Shown piece by piece: positions 1 through 8,585 of a DNA stretch of 50,503 nt; within the stretch, counting starts at the first letter, position 1; every line of letters begins with the position of its first letter. The position numbers and the translations under genes are program-made. The DNA lies in the NCBI GenBank assembly GCA_001874155.1, contig MPDB01000015.1, positions 1-50,503 of the forward strand, read 5' to 3'. The notes under the pieces were generated by a model. It was not told where the DNA came from and searched no databases. It saw only the letters and a program-made list of their open reading frames with translations. The stretch is from Vibrio sp. MedPE-SWchi (GTDB lineage: Bacteria > Pseudomonadota > Gammaproteobacteria > Enterobacterales > Vibrionaceae).

Positions 1-137
1 CTCAGTTCATTGAAACCTAAAGTGATTCTTTAGAATCATTTTGGATTATCATCAACGAGTGCCCACACAGATTGATAGGTTTAAATTGTTAAAGAGCTTC
101 TAGCATTCGGCGTTATCGCTCGTGGCTAGGGGTGCGT
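1..137 (-). promoter_or_regulatory. rRNA operon leader with boxA (start of transcript, leftward)
   Basis: Read on the minus strand, this segment has the antitermination boxA GCTCTTTAACAA at 86-97, followed by a conserved stretch (AATCTGTGTGGGCACTCG, 57-74) that in enterobacteria and vibrios precedes 16S rRNA. The 16S gene itself would begin left of the window. The tandem promoters just upstream make this a 16S leader rather than the 16S-23S spacer. Confidence 0.85.
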
Positions 138-165
138 ATAATACGCTTTGAATCTTTGGAGTCAA
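138..165 (-). promoter_or_regulatory. rrn P2-type promoter
   Basis: On the minus strand there is a -35 TTGACT (160-165), a 16-base spacer and a -10 TATTAT (138-143), followed by a GC-rich discriminator ACGCACCCC. The short 16-base spacer and GC-rich discriminator are typical of stable-RNA promoters under stringent control. Confidence 0.8.
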
Positions 166-240
166 GGGTTTATTTCAAACTCTTTTTTCCTACTGAACAC
201 TCAATGTGATTGTTGTCTCATTCCGTGTCAGTGAGGCGGC

Positions 241-300
241 ATTATAGAGAGGAATAACTTTATGACAAGGCTTTTTTGAAAAATTAATTTCGTTCGTTCA
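241..300 (-). promoter_or_regulatory. rrn P1-type promoter with UP-like element
   Basis: On the minus strand there is a -35 TTGTCA (263-268), a 16-base spacer and a -10 TATAAT (241-246), followed by the GC-rich discriminator GCCGCCTC. The bases upstream of the -35 (about 270-295) are runs of A and T like an UP element. It lies about 100 bases upstream of the second promoter, the usual P1/P2 arrangement of rRNA operons. Confidence 0.8.
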
Positions 301-460
301 AAAAGCCACCAACCTCACTAATATTGAATAAAATTTCAACATTTGAGACATGTCACATCATTATATTGGCAAATCTCAATACATGTACGTAAGATTCATG
401 TGTCTATTTTGTTAACAGTAGACGTAACTCTCTCTTATTAATTGAAATGTAGTATTCAAT

Positions 461-913
461 ATGAACTCTAATAAATCGATCTCAATGGTAGTAGGCCTTG
501 CAGTTATTGGCGCTATCGTTATCTATTTGGTACCCGTACCATCTGTATTCGCATTCCTTATCGGTGTTTGTGCTTCTGCCCTTATCCTTAAACCTTCTAA
601 CACTGGCACGGAAACTTCTGAAACTTCTTCTCCTTCAACCCAAACTCTTTATGTAGGTAACTTGCCTTATAAAGCAAACGAAGCACACGTAAGGGAACTG
701 TTCTCTGAGCATGGTGAAGTTTTTGCCGTACGCTTAATGAAAGATAAACGTACTGGTAAAAGACGAGGCTTTGGTTTTGTTGTCGTAGCTGCAAGTGATG
801 TGCAGTCGACCGTCAAGGCACTTAACGATCAAGACTATATGCAGCGTACTTTAAAAGTAAGGGTTGCTAACGATCCTAAACACCCAGAGGGCGGTGAAGC
901 TGAACAGAGCTAA
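461..913 (+). CDS. Membrane-anchored RNA-binding protein (single RRM)
   Basis: A 150-residue protein. Residues about 8-45 form two hydrophobic segments (likely a membrane hairpin), then a Thr/Ser-rich linker, then one RNA recognition motif from about residue 63 to 137. The RRM has RNP2 (LYVGNL) and RNP1 (RRGFGFVVV), whose aromatic residues stack on RNA. Single-RRM proteins occur in many bacteria, but most lack membrane segments. The RNA target is unknown. No strong ribosome binding site precedes the ATG; a start at Met9 (485) is possible. Its 3' end overlaps the convergent murI by 38 bases. It is transcribed away from the divergent rRNA operon. Confidence 0.85.
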   Translation: MNSNKSISMVVGLAVIGAIVIYLVPVPSVFAFLIGVCASALILKPSNTGTETSETSSPSTQTLYVGNLPYKANEAHVRELFSEHGEVFAVRLMKDKRTGKRRGFGFVVVAASDVQSTVKALNDQDYMQRTLKVRVANDPKHPEGGEAEQS

Positions 914-1676
914 AACCCAACTCTTTTAACGCGTAATTTAGTGCGCTTTCATCTGATGGACGCGCACTACTCCAAACTTGCTGACTCCCAACGTAAAGCT
1001 CACCAGTATCTAAATTCAACAGCGACTTTACTCGTCTCGCTATCGCCTCTCCTGAATCAATCAAAATTACATTCTTGCCAAGTACCGTGCTTATTTCTTC
1101 CCTGATAAGTGGAAAGTGGGTGCAACCTAGTACAGCGACATCTATTTGACCAACCAATGGTGATAGGATTTTAGTGAGCTCGGCTATATTCACGTCTATG
1201 CCTCTGAGCTTGGCTTCTGCCATCTCAACCAGATCTGTTGAACCTAACATTTCAACGCGAGTCTCTTTGGAAAAATTGCGTACCAGATCTTTAGTGTATT
1301 CGCGGGTAACCGTTGCGGGTGTAGCAATAAGACCCACGGCCCTATTAGCTAATGTTGATGCGGGTTTGATTGCCGGGACGACACCAACGATGGGGACCCC
1401 CTGTTTACTGCGTAGTGTAGGCAAGACAATCGTACTTGCTGTGTTACACGCAATAACGACTGCATCAACTCTATACTTCTCTATGTGTCGAGAAATCAGC
1501 ATGTCGACTCTTTGAATCAACACGTCTTGCGTTAACTCACCATACGGGTAGGCTTCATTATCGAACAGATAAGTACAATTTACTTGTGGTAGCAGTTTTT
1601 TTATTTCTTGGTATACAGATAATCCACCGACACCGGAATCAAAGATAAGAACTGAAGGATGAATCTGGTTAGACAC
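876..1676 (-). CDS. murI: Glutamate racemase
   Basis: Interconverts L- and D-glutamate in the cytoplasm and supplies D-Glu for peptidoglycan precursors (MurD step). The 266-residue length is normal for the family. The two catalytic cysteines are visible: Cys77 in ACNTAS and Cys185 in LGCTHFPL, with FDSGVGG at residues 12-18 forming the other substrate-binding loop. It lies 43 bases downstream of the PP-loop ATPase gene on the same strand, so the two may be cotranscribed. In E. coli murI is also next to btuB and an rRNA operon, which matches this setting. Its last 38 bases overlap the RRM gene tail to tail. Confidence 0.97.
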   Translation of the reverse strand: MSNQIHPSVLIFDSGVGGLSVYQEIKKLLPQVNCTYLFDNEAYPYGELTQDVLIQRVDMLISRHIEKYRVDAVVIACNTASTIVLPTLRSKQGVPIVGVVPAIKPASTLANRAVGLIATPATVTREYTKDLVRNFSKETRVEMLGSTDLVEMAEAKLRGIDVNIAELTKILSPLVGQIDVAVLGCTHFPLIREEISTVLGKNVILIDSGEAIARRVKSLLNLDTGELYVGSQQVWSSARPSDESALNYALKELGFSSVQLHRPLGV

Positions 1677-1719
1677 GCTATCTATTTCCTAATTAAGTAC
1701 CCGTGAATCATACTCACTC

Positions 1720-2397
1720 TTAATAATTTGGCAACGCGGTTGCTTTATATCTTTGATAACTAAAACGCTCACCATGCTCCACGTTTAGTCGCTCGATCTC
1801 TATTTTTCCTTCAAAACACGGCGCATGTGTCACTAGCGTATGAAATTCGCCATTCTCTCCGCAAGGGTCAACACTACTAGGTAAACTAGAAAGTAGATTA
1901 AATGTGTACTCTTGGCCGCAAAACTGTCGATTAAGCTGGCTGCTATCAACGGTTATCAAAGTAGTCATAATTCCTCTTTGCAGTATTTCATTGGCAAGCG
2001 CTGTTGGGCTTTCCCCAAGCAGTGGAAATACACACTCAAACCCAGCGGGTTCAATATAGCTTTTTCTATATTCGGCTATACCGTTACAAAACATATCACC
2101 AAAGGCGACGGCATCAACGGAGAGATTGGCGCTTTTGATCCCGTCAATAACACGCTGTTGATAGATATCATTGCTTGGGAATACCTCGGGAAGCTCAATC
2201 GTCACAAGAGGAAGCCCGCATAGATCAGCCTGCATTTTTACAACATCTAATGGCGTGGCTTGAAAAGGAACCTCATCTTGAACATAGGTTGTGTACAAAC
2301 CCACAACTTGATAGTTAGTGTTTTCCAATAGCCTAAGCAAAGTCAGTGTTGAATCTTTGCCTGACGACCAGCTAATGATGACGTTTTTCTTTTTCAT
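1720..2397 (-). CDS. PP-loop ATP pyrophosphatase (COG2102, diphthine-ammonia-ligase-like family)
   Basis: A 225-residue protein opening with the PP-loop SWSSGKDSTL at residues 9-18, which binds ATP and makes adenylated intermediates. The family (COG2102/DUF71) includes eukaryotic diphthine-ammonia ligase, but bacteria have no diphthamide, so the substrate here is unknown. It starts 50 bases below btuB on the same strand, behind an intrinsic terminator (about 2414-2437), so it may be read only partly from the cobalamin-controlled transcript. The position hints at a cobalamin-related job such as amidation, but this is inference from neighbours only. Confidence 0.8.
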   Translation of the reverse strand: MKKKNVIISWSSGKDSTLTLLRLLENTNYQVVGLYTTYVQDEVPFQATPLDVVKMQADLCGLPLVTIELPEVFPSNDIYQQRVIDGIKSANLSVDAVAFGDMFCNGIAEYRKSYIEPAGFECVFPLLGESPTALANEILQRGIMTTLITVDSSQLNRQFCGQEYTFNLLSSLPSSVDPCGENGEFHTLVTHAPCFEGKIEIERLNVEHGERFSYQRYKATALPNY

Positions 2398-2413
2398 TTA
2401 CTGAGACCTAAAA

Positions 2414-2437
2414 GTAAAAAACCGCCCGAGGGCGGTT
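2414..2437 (-). terminator. Intrinsic terminator below btuB
   Basis: On the minus strand, the stem AACCGCCC/GGGCGGTT with a two-base loop is followed by a T-run. It lies between the btuB stop and the ATPase start, so it would end or attenuate the btuB transcript. Confidence 0.85.
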
Positions 2438-2447
2438 TAGATGATAA

Positions 2448-4262
2448 TTAGAATTGGTAAGTAGCATTTACGTAATATGTACGTTCTTGAGATGGGTATC
2501 CACCAGCAGTCTCATACTCTTCATCAGTTAGGTTCTCAACTCGACCATTTAAAGTAAGGTTTTCATTTGCGTAGTAGTTAACTGAAACATCAAACAAACT
2601 GTATGCAGCCAACTCTTCAGAGAAGTCCGGTCGCTCACCAACGTATTGATACCCCAATGACAGATCAACATCATCGAAACTAGCTACCGCATTATACTTA
2701 TAAATCTTCTTAGCACGACGAACTAACTGTTCACCAGATTGGTCTTCTGGATCTTGGAAGTTAGCACTCACTTGATGGTTAATAAAGCTAGTGTCAAAAC
2801 CAACAACCATTTCCACACCGCGTAATTGGCTTTCACCATCAGTGTTGTAATACTTATTCGTTGCGTAGTTGTAACCAATCAAGTCTTCAACATTTGTATC
2901 ATACCCAGTAATTGACCAATCAACCTGTTTGATTAAACCACTAAAAGTCAGCTCAAATGAATCTGCTTTCTCTGCTTCTAACTTGTCATTACCAAAGGAA
3001 CTATATAGTTGATACAAGTTTGGGGCTTTAAACGATGTACCATAGGCAGCCTTAACTACAAGCCACTCGGCGTAACGATAACCTAATCCTGTGTTATAAG
3101 TTGTTTCAGTACCAAATTGTTCATTGTCATCAGCACGAATGCTCAACTCGCCAAACACTTTGTCCGCATCTGCGTTTAATGCCGCGAAGTATGCAACATT
3201 AGTTCTATCGTATTCAGTATTCGATGGCTTAACGATATAGGCCTCATCTCGCCAATCAACACCACCACTTAAAGTCAGCGCTGAAGTAACTTTGTATGAG
3301 TTCACCCATTGAACATTAAGTTGCTCAAGCTCATCAGACGTAGCCGAAGAAGAGTTCTTACCTAGAGATTTTTCGTAATTCCAATTGTCTTGGTTTTGAT
3401 AGTTAACGAGAAATTCAGACTTTAACTCACTGCCACTAAATTTAGCACCTGCAGCAACGGTGGAGTTTTGAACTTCAGCTTCTTTATATGAATGAGCGGT
3501 ATCGGATGAACCATCATATTGAGAAATCGTCTCAAACATTCGGAAATTCGCAAAGCCACTCCACTGTTGGTCGAAGTTATGTACGTACCCGACCAAAGCA
3601 TTACGCGATTCAAACCCATGACGGTCACCATCGTTTACTCCTGGCTTTGGGTGAACGTTATAGCCCTCATCAGAATCGTAACCAATCGATACATTCAAAT
3701 GTCCATTTTCGCCAACTTTAGTACCGCTAACAAAACTTAGCTCTTCATAATCACGGCTGCCTAATCCTGCACTCACTACCGTTTCTTCATTTTCAGAACT
3801 GGCAACTGTAATGATATTAATCACACCACCAATAGCCTCTGAACCATACATAGCTGCACGAGCACCTCGTACATACTCTACTCGCTCAACAAATGTGATT
3901 GGCAGCTGGCTGAAATCGACACCACCTTTTGCAGCGCGAGCAAAGCGAATACCATCAATTAAGACAAGAACCTGATCAGAGTTAGCACCTCGAACAAAGA
4001 TCGAAGCTTGCTGGCCTCTACCACCATTCTGTGTAACTTGAATGCCCGTTAATCGTTTGAATACATCAGTTAGTGATTTAGCTTGAATACGAGCTATATC
4101 TTGACGTGTCACAACCTCCACTTGAGCAACAACACTTTCTGTACTTTGCTCAAAACGGTTCGCTGTAACGACCATGGTTTCATCGACCTGTTGCTCAGCA
4201 TAAGAAATAGAGGTGTATGAAGTTAGCGATGCCACAGCGATCGCTAGAATTGATTTGTTCAT
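2448..4262 (-). CDS. btuB: TonB-dependent vitamin B12 outer-membrane receptor
   Basis: Imports cobalamin across the outer membrane using TonB energy and hands it to periplasmic BtuF. The 604-residue product begins with a signal peptide (residues 1-22, cleavage near SYAEQ). A TonB box-like segment follows (DETMVVTA, about 27-34), then a plug domain (about 40-150, with VLIDGIRFA and GSEAIGGVINI) and a 22-strand barrel ending in the C-terminal aromatic residue F (YVNATYQF) needed for outer-membrane assembly. E. coli BtuB is 614 residues. A cobalamin riboswitch precedes it on the same strand and a terminator follows. The specific substrate is supported by the riboswitch, not by ligand residues. 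Confidence 0.95.
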   Translation of the reverse strand: MNKSILAIAVASLTSYTSISYAEQQVDETMVVTANRFEQSTESVVAQVEVVTRQDIARIQAKSLTDVFKRLTGIQVTQNGGRGQQASIFVRGANSDQVLVLIDGIRFARAAKGGVDFSQLPITFVERVEYVRGARAAMYGSEAIGGVINIITVASSENEETVVSAGLGSRDYEELSFVSGTKVGENGHLNVSIGYDSDEGYNVHPKPGVNDGDRHGFESRNALVGYVHNFDQQWSGFANFRMFETISQYDGSSDTAHSYKEAEVQNSTVAAGAKFSGSELKSEFLVNYQNQDNWNYEKSLGKNSSSATSDELEQLNVQWVNSYKVTSALTLSGGVDWRDEAYIVKPSNTEYDRTNVAYFAALNADADKVFGELSIRADDNEQFGTETTYNTGLGYRYAEWLVVKAAYGTSFKAPNLYQLYSSFGNDKLEAEKADSFELTFSGLIKQVDWSITGYDTNVEDLIGYNYATNKYYNTDGESQLRGVEMVVGFDTSFINHQVSANFQDPEDQSGEQLVRRAKKIYKYNAVASFDDVDLSLGYQYVGERPDFSEELAAYSLFDVSVNYYANENLTLNGRVENLTDEEYETAGGYPSQERTYYVNATYQF

Positions 4263-4329
4263 TGTTTGTTTGTCCTAAATCGCGAAAATCCTACCGAGCA
4301 TCGATATCATTATCAGATGTAACTCTCGG

Positions 4330-4505
4330 CTACTGGCAGGTCTTCGGACTCAAGAGCATGGTTTGCACCGCCTATCGCTCGACTTCCCACACCTTCTAGT
4401 GCAGTGTCACTTGAGCGTTCGTTCTCTTTTACCGCTGCGCGTCAGTTCTGGATTCACACCAGATTCCCTTTTCAGCCATCTATACATCTAGAATGGCACC
4501 AGTTA
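4330..4505 (-). promoter_or_regulatory. Cobalamin riboswitch (B12 box) controlling btuB
   Basis: Read on the minus strand, the element opens with GGTGCC (4495-4500). It continues with AAAAGGGAATCTGGTG and TCCAGAACTGACGCGCAGCGG, and ends with the B12 box AGTCCGAAGACCTGCC (4335-4350). These are the conserved blocks of the adenosylcobalamin riboswitch in their usual order. Downstream, a small CCGAG/CTCGG hairpin without a T-run lies before the btuB ribosome binding site, which favours control of translation rather than termination. That mechanism is inference. Confidence 0.93.
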
Positions 4506-4512
4506 GTCGAGG

Positions 4513-4541
4513 ATATTATTCGGCAATCTAGGCTTTGTCTA
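4513..4541 (-). promoter_or_regulatory. Probable btuB promoter
   Basis: On the minus strand, -35 TAGACA (4536-4541), a 17-base spacer and -10 TAATAT (4513-4518). The predicted start of transcription, near 4505, coincides with the 5' edge of the riboswitch. Confidence 0.6.
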
Positions 4542-4676
4542 GGTAAACATCGCTATAAGCTATAGTTTTATAGACTAGAAAATTCGATGAGTTACATTCA
4601 TCACTGGACAAGCGGCGAGGATTGAATAAAATCTGCGCTCTTTCTTAGAATGCACTGCACCGATAAAGGCAATACC

Positions 4677-5786
4677 ATGGCGACTCTTGATGTAAACCCT
4701 GAGCACTACCAACAACAATTGGCGGAAAAGACCGAGCGTCTTACCCAAATGTTTGCACACTATAATGTGCCAGAGTTAGAAGTGTTTGAATCTCCGGCAC
4801 AGCACTACCGCATGCGTGCGGAGTTTCGAGTGTGGCATGACGGTGACGACATGTTCTACGCGATGTTCAATCAAGAGACGAAAGAGAAGTACCGTGTCGA
4901 TCAATTTCCGGCAGCGAGCCGCCTGATCAACGATCTCATGCCTCTCCTTATCGACGCGATGAAAGGGAACACCACCCTACGCCATAAGCTTTTCCAGGTA
5001 GATTTTCTTTCAACATTGAGTGGCGAAATCTTAGTCTCTCTACTTTATCACCGTCAGCTGGATGAAGAGTGGATTGAGCAAGCTAAGGTCCTCAAGCAGC
5101 GCTTAAACGACGAAGGCTTTAATCTCAATCTTATCGGCCGCGCTCGTAAGATGAAGATTGTCTTGGATCGTGAATATGTCATCGAGAAGCTCGATGTTCA
5201 CGGTCAAACTTACGTTTATCAGCAAGTCGAGAATAGCTTTACACAACCGAACGGTAAGGTGGCTGAAAAGATGTTGGAATGGGCAACGGATTGTACTCAG
5301 GACAGCCAAGGCGATCTTCTTGAGCTTTACTGTGGTAACGGCAACTTTTCATTAGCCCTAGCGAAAAACTTCGATCGTGTACTCGCCACTGAACTGGCTA
5401 AGCCTTCTGTTGAGTCCGCGCAATACAATATTGCAGCGAATAATATCGATAACGTTCAAATCATTCGTATGTCAGCCGAAGACTTTACGGAAGCGATGGA
5501 AGGCAAACGAGAGTTTCGCCGCTTGAAACAAGCTAACGTTGATCTGAAGAGTTACAACTGCAACACCATTTTCGTTGACCCACCACGCTCCGGTATGGAT
5601 GTCGATACCTGTAAAATGGTTCAAGGCTATGAGCGCATCCTGTATATCTCATGCAATCCAGAGACGCTCAAAGGGAACCTCGATATGTTAGGGAAAACGC
5701 ATAACGTAACTCGCTTTGCACTGTTCGACCAATTCCCGTATACCCACCATATGGAAGCGGGTGTTCTGCTTGAAAGAAAAGCATAA
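4677..5786 (+). CDS. trmA: tRNA (uracil-54-C5)-methyltransferase
   Basis: Methylates U54 of the T-loop in tRNAs (and U341 in tmRNA) using SAM. The sequence is close to E. coli TrmA along its length. It has the SAM-binding motif [16 protein letters not shown], the FVDPPRSG motif, the nucleophile motif ISCNPETL with the catalytic Cys, and the C-terminal [11 protein letters not shown]. The longer frame from 4650 adds nine residues. The ATG at 4677 is preferred because AAAGG lies seven bases upstream and the resulting 369 residues match the E. coli protein (366). It is divergent from btuB and ends in a hairpin terminator shared with yijD. Confidence 0.96.
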   Translation: MATLDVNPEHYQQQLAEKTERLTQMFAHYNVPELEVFESPAQHYRMRAEFRVWHDGDDMFYAMFNQETKEKYRVDQFPAASRLINDLMPLLIDAMKGNTTLRHKLFQVDFLSTLSGEILVSLLYHRQLDEEWIEQAKVLKQRLNDEGFNLNLIGRARKMKIVLDREYVIEKLDVHGQTYVYQQVENSFTQPNGKVAEKMLEWATDCTQDSQGDLLELYCGNGNFSLALAKNFDRVLATELAKPSVESAQYNIAANNIDNVQIIRMSAEDFTEAMEGKREFRRLKQANVDLKSYNCNTIFVDPPRSGMDVDTCKMVQGYERILYISCNPETLKGNLDMLGKTHNVTRFALFDQFPYTHHMEAGVLLERKA

Positions 5787-5801
5787 CGCAATATAGAGTG
5801 C

Positions 5802-5832
5802 AAAAAAACGAGCCTAAGTGGCTCGTTTTTTA
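5802..5832. terminator. Bidirectional terminator between trmA and yijD
   Basis: The stem AAAAAACGAGCC/GGCTCGTTTTTT with a short AAGT-type loop has a T-run in either direction. It would serve both convergent genes. Confidence 0.9.
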
Positions 5833-5851
5833 TAGATAAAGAGAAATGCCT

Positions 5852-6241
5852 TTACGATTCTTTGCCAATAAAGCCAAGCTTCTTTCCTATCCAAAGCATC
5901 AATAGCATCACAATCACAATCGCAAAGATATTAGATCCCACGTCTGGGTACTGTGCCTTTACAAAAGCAGAATGACCAAAGCCACCAACAAAGAAGCACG
6001 CTAAACCAACCAATGGAATGTCTTCAGATACTGGGCTACGAAGGTATTCTTGATATAAAGCCTGAACTGACAATACCAAAGCGATCAGTGGAAATATTGA
6101 AAAGCTCACTTCACTGATCGTCATCCATGACAGTAAGGCGTCTCCACACATACCAGCAATCAAAGCGAGCACCAATGTCTTACGCTCTGAACCTTTATTA
6201 ATTTGAGAATCTTGTTCTCTTACATTTTCTGTATTCGACAT
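5852..6241 (-). CDS. yijD: YijD family inner-membrane protein (DUF1422)
   Basis: A 129-residue protein with four hydrophobic segments after a polar N-terminus of about 20 residues. The family function is not established. The order fabR-yijD next to trmA is the same as in E. coli. The longer frame (to 6298) would overlap fabR by 53 bases. The ATG at 6241 is chosen because GGGATAGTGGA precedes it, and it lies four bases after the fabR stop, so the two genes are probably translated together. Confidence 0.88.
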   Translation of the reverse strand: MSNTENVREQDSQINKGSERKTLVLALIAGMCGDALLSWMTISEVSFSIFPLIALVLSVQALYQEYLRSPVSEDIPLVGLACFFVGGFGHSAFVKAQYPDVGSNIFAIVIVMLLMLWIGKKLGFIGKES

Positions 6242-6245
6242 TCCA

Positions 6246-6881
6246 CTATCCCGCTCTGTTTCGTTTTCTTTCTCGCTCTTTACGATACCAAAAGGCACCT
6301 TTGGCGATCATACGTAGCTGCATAATCAAACGATCCGCCAATTCATCGCGTTCTCGTTTGGACAAATCTAATGCTTCAGCACCTGAACTAAAAACAAGCG
6401 TGACGGAGGCTTCCGCCTGAGTCAGTGCCTCATCTCTGCTCATCCCTGTACTGGTAAGGTATTCTGTTAGCTCGGCTGCAAAGTGCTGCATCTCTCGAGC
6501 AACGGCCGTTCGGAAGTCAAAAGAAGTCCCCGAACGCTCTCGAAGTAGTAAACGAAATACGTTCGGACTGCTTTCGATGAATTCCATAAATGTTTCTACT
6601 GAGGTGCGAATAACGCTTCCCTCAGTGGCTATACGCTGACGAGCTTGCCTCATGAGTTGACGCAGCAACAAGCCACCTTCATCAACCATTGTTAAGCCTA
6701 GCTCATCCATATCTTTAAAGTGTCGGTAAAATGAGGTTGGGGCAATGCCTGCTTCTCGGGCAACCTCCCTTAGGCTGAGGTTTGAAAAACTTCGATCTGC
6801 ACTTAATTGGCTAAACGCCGCATCAATTAGTGAACGACGAGTCTTCTCTTTTTGTTGTGCTCGTATACCCATAGATTTCAT
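6246..6881 (-). CDS. fabR: TetR-family repressor of unsaturated fatty acid synthesis
   Basis: FabR senses acyl-ACP/CoA saturation and represses fabA and fabB. The protein has an N-terminal helix-turn-helix (residues about 8-55, with [18 protein letters not shown]) nearly identical to E. coli FabR, and a ligand-binding C-terminal domain. A further 19 codons are open upstream to 6938, but similarity begins at [15 protein letters not shown]. The start is therefore at 6881 (as MKSMGIR) or 6872. It heads a fabR-yijD operon and is divergent from sthA, as in E. coli. Confidence 0.95.
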   Translation of the reverse strand: MKSMGIRAQQKEKTRRSLIDAAFSQLSADRSFSNLSLREVAREAGIAPTSFYRHFKDMDELGLTMVDEGGLLLRQLMRQARQRIATEGSVIRTSVETFMEFIESSPNVFRLLLRERSGTSFDFRTAVAREMQHFAAELTEYLTSTGMSRDEALTQAEASVTLVFSSGAEALDLSKRERDELADRLIMQLRMIAKGAFWYRKERERKRNRAG

Positions 6882-7130
6882 TTTTAGACTACTTTGCTCA
6901 CTGTTTATCGACCCTACTATAGCGCGAAGCGGGACCATTCATAAAGCCCATGTTGCTGATAAACCCTACCTTGGTCATAAAGCTGCTCTGTCAAATCCGC
7001 CCAATGTCACTGTTTTTAATGCGGTGTCCGTGATCACTTCGACTCTCTCAACCTGATTTCGTTTACCTATCAGTTATATGAGTTAAAATCTCGCTACAGC
7101 AATGTAAAAAAATATAACAAGGAATGATTT

Positions 7131-8531
7131 ATGACTGAGAGTAACCACTTTGATGTAATTGTGATCGGTAGCGGCCCAGGTGGAGAAGGGGCAGCTATGG
7201 GATTAACCAAAGCGGGGCTCAATGTCGCGATCATCGAAAAAGAAAGCAGTGTTGGCGGTGGTTGTACTCACTGGGGAACCATTCCTTCAAAAGCGCTTCG
7301 TCATGCCGTTAGCCGAATTATTGAATTTAACAGTAACCCTCTTTTCTGCCACAACAACAGCAGTATTCACTCCACATTTTCCAACATCCTCGGCCATGCC
7401 AAGTCCGTCATCGACAAGCAAACACGCTTACGCCAAGGCTTTTATGACCGAAACGAGTGCACACTCATTTTTGGTACCGCCCAGTTCTCTGGTGAACACA
7501 GCATTAACGTGACTCAACCTGACGGCACGATAGAAAAGTACACCGCCGATAAGTTTGTTATCGCAACTGGGTCTCGCCCTTACCAACCAGACAACGTCGA
7601 CTTTACTCATTCACGCGTTTACGACAGTGACTCTATTCTTAGCTTAGAGCACGACCCTCGTCACATCATCATTTATGGCGCTGGCGTGATTGGCTGTGAA
7701 TACGCGTCCATCTTCCGTGGATTAGGGGTAAAAACCGATCTGATTAATACCCGAGACAGACTGTTGTCGTTTTTGGATAACGAAACCTCAGACGCCCTGT
7801 CTTACCACTTCTGGAACAGTGGTGTCGTGATTCGTAATGATGAAACATTCGAAAAAATTGAAGGCACAGATGACGGTGTGATTATTCATCTCGAGTCTGG
7901 TAAAAAGATGCGTGCCGACTGCATTTTGTACGCGAACGGACGTACCGGTAACACAGATAAACTCAATTTAGATGCTGTTGGCCTTGCGGCAGATTCGCGC
8001 GGCCAAGTGTCCGTGAACAGCAACTACCAAACCAGTATTGAACACGTGTATGCCGTTGGCGATGTCATTGGCTACCCTAGCCTTGCGAGCGCGGCGTATG
8101 ATCAAGGGCGTTTTGTCGCACAAGCGATCACACATGGGCAAGCCTCTGGTTATTTGATTGAAGACATTCCAACAGGCATCTACACGATTCCAGAAATCAG
8201 CTCAGTCGGCAAAACAGAACAAGAGTTAACAGCGGCGAAAGTTCCCTACGAGGTAGGTCGTTCATCATTCAAGCACCTAGCTCGCGCTCAAATTGCCGGT
8301 AAAGACATTGGTAGTTTGAAGCTTCTTTTCCATAGAGAGACAAAAGAAATACTCGGTATCCACTGCTTTGGTGAGCGTGCTGCGGAGATCATTCACATCG
8401 GCCAAGCCATCATGGAGCAAAAAGGGGAAGCAAACACGATCGAGTATTTTGTAAACACGACCTTTAATTACCCTACGATGGCGGAAGCGTATCGTGTCGC
8501 CGCATTGAATGGTTTAAACCGACTATTCTAA
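7131..8531 (+). CDS. sthA: Soluble pyridine nucleotide transhydrogenase
   Basis: A cytoplasmic FAD enzyme that transfers reducing equivalents between NADPH and NAD+, mainly to drain excess NADPH. The 466-residue length is the family norm. The N-terminal FAD site [14 protein letters not shown], the second nucleotide site [14 protein letters not shown] and the FAD-closing motif [14 protein letters not shown] are present. The segment [18 protein letters not shown] has only one Cys where related disulfide oxidoreductases have the redox-active CxxxxC pair, which is diagnostic of SthA. The ribosome binding site AAGGAA lies just upstream. It converges on dinF; its terminator overlaps the end of dinF. 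Confidence 0.97.
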   Translation: MTESNHFDVIVIGSGPGGEGAAMGLTKAGLNVAIIEKESSVGGGCTHWGTIPSKALRHAVSRIIEFNSNPLFCHNNSSIHSTFSNILGHAKSVIDKQTRLRQGFYDRNECTLIFGTAQFSGEHSINVTQPDGTIEKYTADKFVIATGSRPYQPDNVDFTHSRVYDSDSILSLEHDPRHIIIYGAGVIGCEYASIFRGLGVKTDLINTRDRLLSFLDNETSDALSYHFWNSGVVIRNDETFEKIEGTDDGVIIHLESGKKMRADCILYANGRTGNTDKLNLDAVGLAADSRGQVSVNSNYQTSIEHVYAVGDVIGYPSLASAAYDQGRFVAQAITHGQASGYLIEDIPTGIYTIPEISSVGKTEQELTAAKVPYEVGRSSFKHLARAQIAGKDIGSLKLLFHRETKEILGIHCFGERAAEIIHIGQAIMEQKGEANTIEYFVNTTFNYPTMAEAYRVAALNGLNRLF

Positions 8532-8560
8532 CGCGGCCCTAGTAATTTAAAGAAAACAGC

Positions 8561-8585
8561 CGCAGGCACTATCCTGCGGTTTTTG
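8561..8585 (+). terminator. sthA terminator, overlapping the dinF 3' end
   Basis: The stem CCGCAGG/CCTGCGG with a six-base loop is followed by TTTTT on the plus strand. The last codons and stop (8569-8571) of the convergent dinF lie inside the hairpin. Confidence 0.8.

Noticed and set aside
7131..8531. sthA as dihydrolipoamide dehydrogenase or glutathione reductase.
   Set aside because: The redox-active CxxxxC pair is missing one Cys and the neighbours (fabR, yijD, trmA) match the sthA locus.
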